Positions 25,981 to 35,050 of a stretch of 60,576 nucleotides of DNA are shown piece after piece. Both the position numbers and the translations under genes were made by a program. This DNA comes from Flavobacteriales bacterium UBA1986 (lineage in GTDB: Bacteria; Bacteroidota; Bacteroidia; Flavobacteriales_G; Salibacteraceae), in NCBI GenBank assembly GCA_002336245.1, contig DDDG01000010.1, positions 1 through 60,576 on the forward strand. Reading direction: 5' to 3'. Under the pieces are notes generated by a model that was not told where the DNA came from, did not search any database, and worked only from the letters and a program-made list of their open reading frames with translations. Position 1 is the stretch's first letter; every line of letters starts with the position of its first letter.

Positions 25981-27183
25981 ATGCGCATTCTCATCGCCAT
26001 TCTTTTCATCGCCTTTCTTAGCCCAAATCAGAGCTTCGGGCAAGACAAACGCCGCAGGCTGGAAAAGGAAAAGTCGCAGCTGAGAAAGGACATTCAGTAC
26101 AAGAATAAACTGCTTAAAGAAACGGCCAAGAGCAAGTCGAGCTCATTGAATGAGCTGTACCTCCTTCGCAAGAAAATCGCCAACCGGGAGGCGATGATTC
26201 ACAACATCAGAAACGAAATAGGTTTATTGGAAGAGGAGAGCGAGATGGTTTCCGATTCAATTAAGTTCTTAGAAGATAAGCTGGTGATCTTGAAAGAGGA
26301 ATACGCTCAGATGATCTACTATGCCTATCTCAACAGAAGTGCCTACGATCGACTGATGTTCGTTTTTGCCGCCGACGATTTTAACCAGGCTTATAAGCGA
26401 CTGCGCTACTTACAACAATATTCAGCTTTCAGGATTCAACAAGGTGCAACCATTCGAAATACGAGCGATTCTTTAAGTTCAAAGAAATTGCAGCTAGAAG
26501 CCAAGAAAAAGGAACAAGAAGATTTGATTGTAAATCTCAATTCAGAGAAGCAATTGCTCGACGGAGAACGGGGAAACCAGCAGAAAGTATTCAATGCTCT
26601 CACCAGTAAAGAGAAGGAGTTGAAAAACGAAATCAGCAAGAAGGAAGACGAATCGAGAAAATTGCAAAGAGCGATTCGTCGCATCATCGAAGAAGAGATG
26701 CGCAAGCAGAAAGAGAAGGAGGGTGGAAAAGGCTACCAATTAACGCCTGAGGCAAAAGCTCTTTCAAGTAAGTTCGAAAGCAATAGGGGGAAACTCCCTT
26801 GGCCACTTCAGAAAGGAGTTATTACCGAGGAGTATGGTGAGCATTGGCATCCCATCTTGAAGCAAGTAAAGGTGAATAACAACGGCATCAATATCAGTAC
26901 AGAAACTGGCGAGCAAGCAAGAGCCGTATTCGATGGAGAAGTGACTGGGGTAATCGTTTTACCAGGCTCTGGAAAGGCAATTATGGTTCGTCATGGAGAA
27001 TACTTGAGCGTATACTCGAACCTCAAGGAGGTCTTCGTTCAGAAAGGAGATAAGGTTGAAACAAAAGAACCGATAGGCAGCCTGCTCACAGATCCTTCAA
27101 AGGGTAAGACTGAAATTCACTTTGAGGTATGGAAAGGTCAGGAGACCATGAATCCAACTACCTGGCTGTATAACGCGAACTAG
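25981..27183 (+). CDS. EnvC-like murein hydrolase activator with degenerate LytM domain
   Basis: 400 residues: signal peptide (to about 21, NQSFG), long coiled coil (about 25-240, Glu/Lys-rich) and a C-terminal M23/LytM domain (about 275-398). The canonical metal ligands of active M23 peptidases (HxxxD and HxH) are not kept. The first motif reads NNNGINIS and the last EIHFEVW. Coiled coil plus an inactive LytM domain is the EnvC plan, in which the protein switches on cell-wall amidases during cell division. The stop overlaps that of the convergent beta-lactamase-fold gene by 4 bases. Confidence 0.87.
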   Translation: MRILIAILFIAFLSPNQSFGQDKRRRLEKEKSQLRKDIQYKNKLLKETAKSKSSSLNELYLLRKKIANREAMIHNIRNEIGLLEEESEMVSDSIKFLEDKLVILKEEYAQMIYYAYLNRSAYDRLMFVFAADDFNQAYKRLRYLQQYSAFRIQQGATIRNTSDSLSSKKLQLEAKKKEQEDLIVNLNSEKQLLDGERGNQQKVFNALTSKEKELKNEISKKEDESRKLQRAIRRIIEEEMRKQKEKEGGKGYQLTPEAKALSSKFESNRGKLPWPLQKGVITEEYGEHWHPILKQVKVNNNGINISTETGEQARAVFDGEVTGVIVLPGSGKAIMVRHGEYLSVYSNLKEVFVQKGDKVETKEPIGSLLTDPSKGKTEIHFEVWKGQETMNPTTWLYNAN

Positions 27184-28727
27184 TTCTTTACGAAGTTCAA
27201 ATTAAAGAAGTGAAAATCGGGATTGGGTAGGTCAATGGTATAACCAAGTTTTCCGTTTTCCTTCTTGAAGGTCATGATTCCCCAAGGAAGAAAATCATCT
27301 TTCCACTGAATGCGATAACTGTCGCCTTGCCAATGTTCCAACTTCGAAACGAACATCTGTTTGGCTGGATCCAACTGCAGCACGTAGGCTTGTTTTTTCT
27401 TCTTTCCTACCTTGGTAAGGCTGGAAGTACCGTACATTTTATCGGTGTAGGTTCCGAGGAGTGAATCCATTGGTATTACAGCCAGCGAATCTGCCTTTCG
27501 TTCCGCGATTTTCTTTTCTCTCTTAGCGTCTAGGCTAGCGTAGTACTTTAGGTAATTCTCACGGGCATTACCACACCAATCCTTTGGCTCATCGCCCATA
27601 AACATATCAATGATGTAGTACATCATCGAGCTTGGAAGGTTGCTCTCGCCGTTGGTGAGAATGATGAAGCCCATTTCCATTTCAGGAACCATGGCAATCT
27701 TGGAGATGTATCCTGGAAGACCCCCGCCGTGGTGCATCACGCGCTTTCCTTTATAATCTTGCAGAAACCAACCCAAACCATATCCCTTGTAATTCGTTCC
27801 GAACTCAATTTCCGATTGGTGCGTTCTGAGTGGGGTATGCAATTGACTTGCATTTCTAATTGTGGACATCGACAAAACCGTATCCTTATTTGCAATGCCC
27901 TCGTTCAACCAGCAGCGAATCCATCGCGTCATGTCAACCACATTTGAATTGATGGCCGCCGCACCACCAAAGCTGTCGTAATTCATGAGCGCATTTTGCT
28001 TTCCCTGTTGATTTTGCCCCTTCACATGAGGTAGAGCGATGTCTTGATTTTCTTGGTAGGAAGTGATGCTTGTGTTGGAAGCACGCATGCCAATATTATC
28101 GAACAACTCCTGATCGACAAATTCATCCCAAGACTTGCCCGTCACAGCCGGAATAAGCTCCCCTGCTGCAATGAACATGATGTTCTGGTAACCATATTGA
28201 TATCTGAACTCATAGGTCGGTGGCAGGTGCTGAAAACGGCTTAAGATTTCAGCGCGGGAATAATTGGTTCCGTACCACAACAAATCACCATCGAAGGTTT
28301 TGTATCCGCTTCGGTGACACAACAAATCGCGCACAGTAAAATGATCGCTCACATAGTCGTCGTACAACTTCCAATTCGGTAGGTGTTTTTTGACTGGGTC
28401 GTCCCACTCAACTAAACCCTGATCGACTAATTTTCCGACGGCTGCTGCCGTGAATGCCTTTGAAAGTGAGGCGATGCCAAACATTGTATTGGTCGTGATG
28501 GCGCCCCCTTCGAGTTCAGATTTTACTCCGTAACCTTTTTGATAGACTACAGCACCATCTTTCACAATTCCTATAGCCAAACCAGGAATGTCATGGTCGA
28601 CCATAGCCGCTTTGATGTATGCATCAAGTTTTCGAAGATTGAGGTCTTGTGCACTCCCAGCCAGAGAGCCAATCAAAAGGCTAACTATCAGGGCGGCCGT
28701 CCTCAATGACTTCGAAAAATTATCCAT
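27180..28727 (-). CDS. serine hydrolase, beta-lactamase class C family
   Basis: 515 residues from the ATG at 28727, giving a signal peptide (LRTAALIVSLLIGSLAGSAQ). The catalytic SxxK is in GIASLSKAFTA (about residue 75), the YxN in RYQYGYQN (about 175) and the third motif is RVMHHGGGLPGY, with His in place of the usual KTG Lys. The C-terminal part (about 400-510) resembles the DUF3471 extension. These proteins are often D-aminopeptidases or esterases rather than antibiotic-degrading enzymes. The ATG overlaps the accC stop (ATGGATAA, 8 bases), implying translational coupling. Confidence 0.87.
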   Translation of the reverse strand: MDNFSKSLRTAALIVSLLIGSLAGSAQDLNLRKLDAYIKAAMVDHDIPGLAIGIVKDGAVVYQKGYGVKSELEGGAITTNTMFGIASLSKAFTAAAVGKLVDQGLVEWDDPVKKHLPNWKLYDDYVSDHFTVRDLLCHRSGYKTFDGDLLWYGTNYSRAEILSRFQHLPPTYEFRYQYGYQNIMFIAAGELIPAVTGKSWDEFVDQELFDNIGMRASNTSITSYQENQDIALPHVKGQNQQGKQNALMNYDSFGGAAAINSNVVDMTRWIRCWLNEGIANKDTVLSMSTIRNASQLHTPLRTHQSEIEFGTNYKGYGLGWFLQDYKGKRVMHHGGGLPGYISKIAMVPEMEMGFIILTNGESNLPSSMMYYIIDMFMGDEPKDWCGNARENYLKYYASLDAKREKKIAERKADSLAVIPMDSLLGTYTDKMYGTSSLTKVGKKKKQAYVLQLDPAKQMFVSKLEHWQGDSYRIQWKDDFLPWGIMTFKKENGKLGYTIDLPNPDFHFFNLNFVKN

Positions 28728-30072
28728 AAGATTCTTTAGTATAATCCCACTCCTCCATGAATTTGGTGGTGTAGTCGCCTTTGATAAACTGTTCATTTTT
28801 CATCAGGCGCTGGTGAAATGGAATGGTGGTTTTCACTCCTTCAACAATGTACTCATCCAATGCTCGAGACATCTTTTTGATGGCTTCTTGTCGTGTTTGA
28901 GCCACAACAATGAGCTTTGATATCATACTGTCGTAGTTCGGCGGAATGGTGTAGCCGCCATAAACGTGTGTATCGAGTCGAATGCCTATTCCACCAGGTT
29001 CGTGGTAGGTTGTTAGTGTGCCTGGGTTTGGCATCCAATTGTTGAATGGGTCTTCCGCATTGATTCTACACTGAATCGCATGTGCTTTCGGCAAATAATT
29101 CTTTCCTGAAATTGGAACTCCGGCAGCAATGAGAATCTGTTCCTTCACAAGGTCGTAGTTGATTACTTCCTCAGTAATCGTATGTTCCACTTGAATTCGA
29201 GTATTCATCTCCATGAAGTAGTAATTCTTGTGCTTATCGACCAAAAATTCTACTGTTCCAACTCCTTCATAGTTCACTGCAGAAGCAGCTTTGATGGCCG
29301 ATTCACCCATCTTCTTGCGAAGAGCTGGAGTCATAAATGGCGAAGGGGTCTCTTCAACTAACTTTTGATGACGACGTTGAATCGAGCAATCGCGTTCGCT
29401 CAAATGACAGAATGCACCATATTGATCTCCAGCAATTTGAATTTCAATGTGGCGAGGTTCCTCAATGAACTTCTCCATGTACATCCCATCGTTTCCAAAT
29501 GCAGCTTTTGCTTCACGACGTGTACCTTCCCAGGCGTCCTTCATTTCTTCTTTCGACCAAACAACGCGCATTCCTTTTCCACCGCCACCGGCTGTTGCCT
29601 TTAGCATTATAGGATAAACAGTTTCCTCGGCAACCTTAAGAGCCTCCTCATAAGATTCAAGAATTCCAGCAGAGCCGGGAACACATGGAACGCCAGCGGC
29701 AATCATAGTTGCTTTTGCTGTTGCCTTGTCGCCCATACCTTCAATTTGCTCAGGAAGGGCTCCGATGAACTTAAATCCATGCTCCTTACACATCCTCGAG
29801 AACTTGGCATTTTCAGACAAGAAGCCATAACCGGGGTGAATTGCATCGGCATTGGTGATTTCCGCAGCAGAGAGAATATTTGAAATTTTCAAATAGCTCT
29901 CAGCACTGGCTGGTGGACCAATGCAAACCGCTTCATCTGCAAAGCGCACGGGCAAACTATCTGCATCCGCAGTAGAATATACGGCCACAGTTTTAATGCC
30001 CATTTCCTTACAGGTTCGGATAATTCGCAAGGCGATTTCTCCTCGATTGGCGATAAGAATCTTCTTAAACAT
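28720..30072 (-). CDS. accC: acetyl-CoA carboxylase, biotin carboxylase subunit
   Basis: 450 residues with the ATP-grasp layout of AccC. The N-terminus is KILIANRGEIALRIIRTCKE, with MLKATAGGGGKGMRVV (glycine-rich loop), ERDCSIQRRHQKLVEE and MEMNTRIQVEHTITEEV (metal and bicarbonate site). It carboxylates biotin on AccB, the first half of the malonyl-CoA reaction. It lies 30 bases after accB in a fabH-accB-accC cluster. Its stop overlaps the start of a secreted serine hydrolase. Confidence 0.97.
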   Translation of the reverse strand: MFKKILIANRGEIALRIIRTCKEMGIKTVAVYSTADADSLPVRFADEAVCIGPPASAESYLKISNILSAAEITNADAIHPGYGFLSENAKFSRMCKEHGFKFIGALPEQIEGMGDKATAKATMIAAGVPCVPGSAGILESYEEALKVAEETVYPIMLKATAGGGGKGMRVVWSKEEMKDAWEGTRREAKAAFGNDGMYMEKFIEEPRHIEIQIAGDQYGAFCHLSERDCSIQRRHQKLVEETPSPFMTPALRKKMGESAIKAASAVNYEGVGTVEFLVDKHKNYYFMEMNTRIQVEHTITEEVINYDLVKEQILIAAGVPISGKNYLPKAHAIQCRINAEDPFNNWMPNPGTLTTYHEPGGIGIRLDTHVYGGYTIPPNYDSMISKLIVVAQTRQEAIKKMSRALDEYIVEGVKTTIPFHQRLMKNEQFIKGDYTTKFMEEWDYTKESYG

Positions 30073-30102
30073 GGAAGTCTATTTTATTCATTGAAAAATC
30101 GA

Positions 30103-30597
30103 TCACGAAGGATCGACCAAGAATAATGGTTGATCGTATTCAATTGGAGAACTGTCGTCTACCAATACCTTCACAATTTTCCCACTTATTTCAGATTCGA
30201 TCTCATTGAAGAGCTTCATTGCTTCAACGATGCAAACAACTTCGCCCGCATTTACCTGATCGCCGACATTGACGAAAGAGGGCTTATCTGGGGATGCAGA
30301 ACGATAAAAGGTTCCAATCATAGGTGACTTAATGGTCAGTAGATTGGCGTTTTCATCTTCCTCTGGAGCTGGAGCAGTTGGTGCCGGAGCGGCGGCTGCC
30401 GCTACTGGTGCCGGAGCTGATACTTGAACTGGCGCTGCCGTCTGCATTTGCACCGGATTAGAAGCCGGAGTTTTAATTACAATTTTGAACTCTTGAGTTT
30501 CAAGTTCAACTTCACTTGCTCCCGACTTGGAAACAAATTTTATTAAGGCCTGGATTTGGCCGAAGTCAAATTCATCAGATTTTGGTTTCGTAGCCAT
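30103..30597 (-). CDS. accB: acetyl-CoA carboxylase biotin carboxyl carrier protein
   Basis: 164 residues. A short N-terminal helical domain is followed by an Ala/Pro-rich linker (about 55-82) and a biotinyl domain (about 85-164) with VEAMKLFNEIES, where the lysine of the MKL motif is biotinylated. It carries carboxybiotin between AccC and the carboxyltransferase. It is located between fabH and accC on the same strand. Confidence 0.97.
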   Translation of the reverse strand: MATKPKSDEFDFGQIQALIKFVSKSGASEVELETQEFKIVIKTPASNPVQMQTAAPVQVSAPAPVAAAAAPAPTAPAPEEDENANLLTIKSPMIGTFYRSASPDKPSFVNVGDQVNAGEVVCIVEAMKLFNEIESEISGKIVKVLVDDSSPIEYDQPLFLVDPS

Positions 30598-30624
30598 GTT
30601 GTTTTGTGTTATTTCTTGACAATA

Positions 30625-31614
30625 TTAATACGCCCATTTAACATAAGCAGCACCCCAAGTAAATCCGCCTCCAAAGGCAGCCAAAATGAGGTTATCTCCT
30701 TTTTTTAATTGATCTTGATATTCCCAGAGCAATAAAGGAATTGTACCGTTCGTGGTATTCCCATATTTCTGGATATTCATCATTACTTTTTCAGCTGGCA
30801 ATCCCATGCGATCAGCTGTTGCATCGATGATGCGTTTATTCGCTTGATGAGCAGCAAGCCATTGAACATCCTCGCCACTCATATCATTTCTTTCAAGAAT
30901 CTTGCTCGAGACATCCGCCATAGAGCTAACTGCCTGCTTAAACACGGTTTTTCCTTCTTGATAAACTACGTGCTGACGTGCATCTACAGTTGCATGGCTC
31001 GCTGGGTTCAAAGAGCCACCAGCTCGTTGAAATAAGAATTCAGCTCCAGATCCATCCGATTTAAGAATGCTGTCTTGGACTCCATTACCTTCTTCGTTTG
31101 GCTCCAATAGAACTGCTCCTGCTCCATCGCCGAAAATTATGCATGTTGCTCGGTCGCTGTAATCCACTATGGAAGACATCTTATCCGAACCTACTACCAA
31201 TATCTTTTTGTGAGATCCACTTTCAATGAATTTTGACGCCGTGACGGTGGCATATAGAAACCCTGAACAAGCAGCCATAACATCATAGCCAAATGCATTC
31301 TTAGCTCCTATAGCATCGGAAATTAAACATGCTGTTGCGGGGAAAAGCATGTCGGGGGTAGCAGTGGCGCAGATGACCATGTCGATGTCTAGTGGGTCTA
31401 AACCCTTTTTGTCCAGTATAATTTTCGCAGCTTCAATTCCCATAAAAGCTGACGCTTTAGTCGGATCTTTAAGAATCCGTCTCTCTTCGATTCCAGTTCT
31501 GGAACGAATCCATTCATCATTGGTATCAACAAGGCCTTCTAACTCCTTGTTGGTCAGTCGGTATTCTGGAACATATCCTCCTACGGCCGTAATTGCTGCA
31601 CGAAGCTTCCCCAT
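30625..31614 (-). CDS. fabH: 3-oxoacyl-ACP synthase III
   Basis: 329 residues from the ATG at 31614 (MGKLRAAITAVGGYVPEYRL). The frame continues 23 residues upstream, but those are not part of the family. The catalytic cysteine is in MAACSGFLYA (about 115), the histidine in WLAAHQANKRI (about 250) and the asparagine in KYGNTTNGTIPLLL (about 280). FabH condenses acetyl-CoA with malonyl-ACP to start fatty acid synthesis. It heads fabH-accB-accC. plsX, which in many bacteria lies between rpmF and fabH, is not present here. Confidence 0.95.
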   Translation of the reverse strand: MGKLRAAITAVGGYVPEYRLTNKELEGLVDTNDEWIRSRTGIEERRILKDPTKASAFMGIEAAKIILDKKGLDPLDIDMVICATATPDMLFPATACLISDAIGAKNAFGYDVMAACSGFLYATVTASKFIESGSHKKILVVGSDKMSSIVDYSDRATCIIFGDGAGAVLLEPNEEGNGVQDSILKSDGSGAEFLFQRAGGSLNPASHATVDARQHVVYQEGKTVFKQAVSSMADVSSKILERNDMSGEDVQWLAAHQANKRIIDATADRMGLPAEKVMMNIQKYGNTTNGTIPLLLWEYQDQLKKGDNLILAAFGGGFTWGAAYVKWAY

Positions 31615-31683
31615 AAAATCATTGATTAAAGGACCAATATTAAGCTTTATTCTGTGACATTCCTTTTGGAATATAGGAATCAC

Positions 31684-31721
31684 AAAAAAGCCCTTTCACT
31701 ACCAGAGGTTGAGAAAAGGCT
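31684..31721 (-). terminator. intrinsic terminator after rpmF
   Basis: Read on the minus strand: AGCCTTTTCTC, loop, GTGAAAGGGCT, then a run of six T (stem 31721-31689, T-run 31689-31684). It separates DUF177-rpmF from fabH-accB-accC. Confidence 0.75.
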
Positions 31722-31745
31722 CTTTAATATTCTTGAAGAACTAGC

Positions 31746-31937
31746 TTAAACCGCTACTGCTTTTTCCATTACAACTTTACCACGATAGTAAAGTTTACCC
31801 TCGTGCCAATGGGCGCGGTGGTAAAGATGAGGTTGGCCAGTTGTAGGACAAATTGCAACGGTTGGCTTCTCAGCTTTGTAATGCGTACGGCGCTTGTCTC
31901 TCCTGGTCTTGGATATTTTTCTTTTAGGATGTGCCAT
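31746..31937 (-). CDS. rpmF: 50S ribosomal protein L32
   Basis: 63 residues beginning MAHPKRKISKTRRDKRRTHY, the standard L32 N-terminus, with a single cysteine in AICPTTGQPHLYHRAH. I chose the ATG at 31937; an earlier in-frame ATG at 31982 lies inside the DUF177 gene. It follows the DUF177/YceD gene, the widespread 23S rRNA accumulation protein-rpmF pair. A terminator follows. Confidence 0.95.
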   Translation of the reverse strand: MAHPKRKISKTRRDKRRTHYKAEKPTVAICPTTGQPHLYHRAHWHEGKLYYRGKVVMEKAVAV

Positions 31938-31948
31938 AATTCTGTTTC

Positions 31949-32446
31949 TTATTCCAAATTTAAATTCTTGAGAGCATCCCAACGAGAATCATAATTCTCA
32001 TCTTCTTCGATTTGCAATCGCTTCAATACCTCTGGGTCGCAGTCTTTTTTAGAATGCACTTTCCGAAGGGGCAGTGAGAGCTGGACAAATTCGAACAATA
32101 GTTGCTCTAAATCTAGTTCGTAAGCGTTCTCAGATAAAACCCAAATTTCGGAGTCTAGGTCTTCCTCTTCTCCAAATTTTACAATCAACTCTTCCTCTAC
32201 ATCTACTGGTAGACTCAAGTTTTGCAAGCAACGATCACAAGGAAGTACAACTGTGCCTTTCAAAGCAAATGTGAACTCCATCATGTTTGGGTGTTTGTTC
32301 AAATGAACTTGAACCTTCACCTCACCACTGCTGGCTTCTGAAAACTCTCTTTCCGCAAAGAACGCTTCTCCCAAATCGAACTCGAAATCGTGGTGGCCAT
32401 CCTTAAGGCCAGAAAACCCAATTTTATAGGACGCTGTCTTTTGCAC
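31949..32446 (-). CDS. DUF177 (YceD-like) protein
   Basis: 165 residues. The family block GTVVLPCDRCLQNLSLPVDV lies at about 65-95, then a predicted acidic strand region and DCDPEVLKRLQ near the end. DUF177/YceD proteins affect 23S rRNA accumulation and are usually encoded just before rpmF, as here (11-base gap). It has a clear promoter, so DUF177-rpmF is probably a two-gene transcript ending at the terminator at 31684. Confidence 0.88.
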   Translation of the reverse strand: MQKTASYKIGFSGLKDGHHDFEFDLGEAFFAEREFSEASSGEVKVQVHLNKHPNMMEFTFALKGTVVLPCDRCLQNLSLPVDVEEELIVKFGEEEDLDSEIWVLSENAYELDLEQLLFEFVQLSLPLRKVHSKKDCDPEVLKRLQIEEDENYDSRWDALKNLNLE

Positions 32447-32471
32447 GATTCACCCTTCAATTCAGGGGCGG

Positions 32472-32503
32472 CAAATGTAGCTATTTTTAAAGCTGATTTC
32501 CAA
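32472..32503 (-). promoter_or_regulatory. promoter of DUF177-rpmF (TTG-N21-TACATTTG)
   Basis: On the minus strand TTG (32503-32501), a 21-base spacer and TACATTTG (32479-32472) fit the Bacteroidota consensus. Transcription would start near 32465, 19 bases before the DUF177 ATG. Confidence 0.6.
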
Positions 32504-32512
32504 GTCTTAACA

Positions 32513-33538
32513 CTATTCTTGGTCTTGCCAAAGCGCTTTCCGAGAGCGCATTACGTCTAAAGCGCAAAACACCGCTTCGCGGAAACTGCCTTCGGAAGCA
32601 ATTCCCCGACCTGCAATATCGTACCCAGTGCCATGATCTGGCGAGGTTCTGATAAACGGGAGACCCGCAGTATAGTTGACTCCCCGATTGAATGCAATGG
32701 ATTTAAATGGTGCCAAAGCTTGGTCGTGATACATAGCCAGAATGCCGTCAAAATTTCGAAAATTTCCCGACCCAAAAAATCCATCAGCTGGAAAAGGTCC
32801 CATAAAAAAATGTCCATTTTCTTGCATTTCAGCCAGTAAAGGAGCAATGAGTTCCTTTTCTTCCGTGCCTAGTAGACCTTCATCTCCTGCGTGAGGATTC
32901 AAACCTAAAACAGCAATTTTTGGACTTTCCTTTCCAAAATCTTCTATCAAAGCCTTTTCCATCATCTTCAACTTCCGACGTATGCTATTTGCCGTAATCT
33001 TCGAGGAAACATCTTTCAATGGAATGTGACCTGTAACCATTCCAACTCGCAAATTCTGATGAACCAAAAGCATCAATGCTTCTTCCTGCCCAGCCTGCTG
33101 AGCTAAAAACTCTGTATGCCCTGGAAAGGTAAAATCAGCCGACTGAATGTTGTGCTTATTGATTGGCCCCGTAACCAATGCATCTATGGTGTTTGCCAGC
33201 AAGGTCTTTACAGCAGCATCCAAACTTCGCCAGGATGCCATTCCGCCACTTTTATTGGAAGAACCAATGCTCATCTCGTTGAAATCCGGACAAACATCTA
33301 TGATGTTGAGGCAAGTTCGATCTATTTCGTTGACCCCTTCAATGACCTTGTACTTGTAGGTATTCCACTTGTAGAGAGACATATAATGCTCGAACGCAAG
33401 AGCCGATCCGAAGACCAGTGGAACACACTGATCCATCATTCGCGAGTCACGAAAACATTTTAGAATCACTTCAGGACCCAATCCATTTGGGTCGCCCATG
33501 CTAATCCCAAGAACGGGCCGTCTCGTATGGTCAGCCAT
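32513..33538 (-). CDS. pdxA: 4-hydroxythreonine-4-phosphate dehydrogenase
   Basis: 341 residues with GISMGDPNGLGPEVILK, TGPINKHNIQSADFTFPGHT and LGLNPHAGDEGLLGTEE, and a C-terminal HDQALAPFKSIAFNRGVNYT block. These supply the metal and substrate histidines of PdxA. The enzyme acts in the DXP-dependent pyridoxal phosphate pathway. Its start overlaps the end of the leucyl aminopeptidase gene by 8 bases, so it is downstream in the same operon. Confidence 0.94.
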   Translation of the reverse strand: MADHTRRPVLGISMGDPNGLGPEVILKCFRDSRMMDQCVPLVFGSALAFEHYMSLYKWNTYKYKVIEGVNEIDRTCLNIIDVCPDFNEMSIGSSNKSGGMASWRSLDAAVKTLLANTIDALVTGPINKHNIQSADFTFPGHTEFLAQQAGQEEALMLLVHQNLRVGMVTGHIPLKDVSSKITANSIRRKLKMMEKALIEDFGKESPKIAVLGLNPHAGDEGLLGTEEKELIAPLLAEMQENGHFFMGPFPADGFFGSGNFRNFDGILAMYHDQALAPFKSIAFNRGVNYTAGLPFIRTSPDHGTGYDIAGRGIASEGSFREAVFCALDVMRSRKALWQDQE

Positions 33539-34976
33539 TTGCGCGTGCTTTCAAGAAGTCGAAAACAAGACGTGTTCCAACTCCGGTACCCTGAATACCT
33601 CTGTAGTTTGTCGGGCTGAATGTGTAGGCTGGTCCAGCAATATCGATGTGAATCCAAGGATAAGCATGCTTGCCTTTTTTCTTTGTGAAATGCTCCAAGA
33701 ATTTTCCGGCAGTAATCATCCCTGCATCGGCTCCACCAAGATTCTTACGATCTGCAATTGCCGACTTTAAGCTCTCAGCATATTCATCCCAAAACGGGAA
33801 TTGAGCAATTCGCTCATAAGTTCTGAACCCAGCTTCTTTCAATTCATCGTGCGTGGCCTGATCGGCTGTTCCCATGGTAACAACACCTTGCCCACCAATA
33901 GCGCGCGCAGCAGCTCCAGTTAATGTAGCCATGTCAATGACCAATTCAGGATTGTATTTCTGAGCATAGGTTAATGCATCCGCCAAAATCAACCGACCTT
34001 CAGCATCGGTATTTAAAACTTCTACTGTACTTCCGTCGAACATGGTGATCACATCTCCAGGAGCATAAGCATTTCCACCTGGCCTGTTTTCAACTGCAGG
34101 AACCAAAGCAATGATGTGAAGAGGTAAATTGGCTTTAGCCGAAGCTGCTATCGCACCAACAACAGCAGCAGAGCCCCCCATATCGCATTTCATGAAGTCC
34201 ATTGAATTGGCAGTAGGCTTTAGACTTAAACCGCCTGTGTCGTAAACAACACCTTTTCCGACCAATACAATTGGTTTCTTGTTTTTGGCTTTCGCAGGCT
34301 TGTATTCAAGAATATTGAAGGTCGGTGGCTCGATGGAACCTTTATTGACTGCCAAGAGGCCACCCATTTTAAGGCTTTCGATTTTCTTCTCGTTGAAGGT
34401 TTCTACCGTAAAGCCGAAGGCCTTACCTATGCGCTTCATTTCTTTCGAGTACTGAACCGCCGTTAGGAAATTGAAGGGTTCGTTGACTAGAGTTCGGGCT
34501 TCGTATGTGGCATGAGTTACTGAAACCAAATCCTTCAAATCGTTTGCCTTAATGCCTTTCACATTGAGTTCAATCGTGTTTAGGCTATTGGCTCGTTTTT
34601 TAGCATCACCAAAATACTTTAGGAACTGGTAATTTGAGAGGGCAACTCCTTCAGCCAAGGCAAGTCCATCTGCAACCTCCAAATTCGCCTCAATCAAAAT
34701 GCTTTTTGCCTTTGCCGCATTTGCCAATCCACAGATTTGATGTCCAGCCAATCGAGCGCCTTCTGATTGAGCGCCTTCCTGTTCCTTCTTCTTGATGCTC
34801 AGGTAGTGCGTTTCTCCTGAATCGCCTGGAACTGAAACCAAAGATTTTTCTTTTTTGAACTCCGCTTCAAGCCACTTTTGACTTTTAACTTCTTCTGGAA
34901 GCGCGTCTGAATAAAACGCCAAAACGCGGGGCATGCTTGTGCTTGAACTGCTCTTCTTTGTGCTCTTGATCTCCAT
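33531..34976 (-). CDS. leucyl aminopeptidase (M17)
   Basis: 481 residues. The catalytic half (about 175-475) has the M17 signatures GKGVVYDTGGLSLKPTANSM and NTDAEGRLILADAL (metal and catalytic Arg region), plus an N-terminal macro-like domain. It is a cytosolic dinuclear metal aminopeptidase releasing N-terminal residues. The ATG at 34976 opens MEIKSTKKSSSSTSMPRVLA. It overlaps pdxA downstream by 8 bases. Confidence 0.93.
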   Translation of the reverse strand: MEIKSTKKSSSSTSMPRVLAFYSDALPEEVKSQKWLEAEFKKEKSLVSVPGDSGETHYLSIKKKEQEGAQSEGARLAGHQICGLANAAKAKSILIEANLEVADGLALAEGVALSNYQFLKYFGDAKKRANSLNTIELNVKGIKANDLKDLVSVTHATYEARTLVNEPFNFLTAVQYSKEMKRIGKAFGFTVETFNEKKIESLKMGGLLAVNKGSIEPPTFNILEYKPAKAKNKKPIVLVGKGVVYDTGGLSLKPTANSMDFMKCDMGGSAAVVGAIAASAKANLPLHIIALVPAVENRPGGNAYAPGDVITMFDGSTVEVLNTDAEGRLILADALTYAQKYNPELVIDMATLTGAAARAIGGQGVVTMGTADQATHDELKEAGFRTYERIAQFPFWDEYAESLKSAIADRKNLGGADAGMITAGKFLEHFTKKKGKHAYPWIHIDIAGPAYTFSPTNYRGIQGTGVGTRLVFDFLKARANG

Positions 34977-35050
34977 GGATCTAAAATGTTTAGGTTATAA
35001 AAACTTCTTGCCTAGAGAGACAACAAGTGCAATGTGTTTGTTCTGGCGAA

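Noticed and set aside
27180..28796. Beta-lactamase gene as an antibiotic resistance determinant
   Set aside because: The third motif is HHGG rather than KTG and the length and extension fit D-aminopeptidase or esterase-type members; resistance is not supported.
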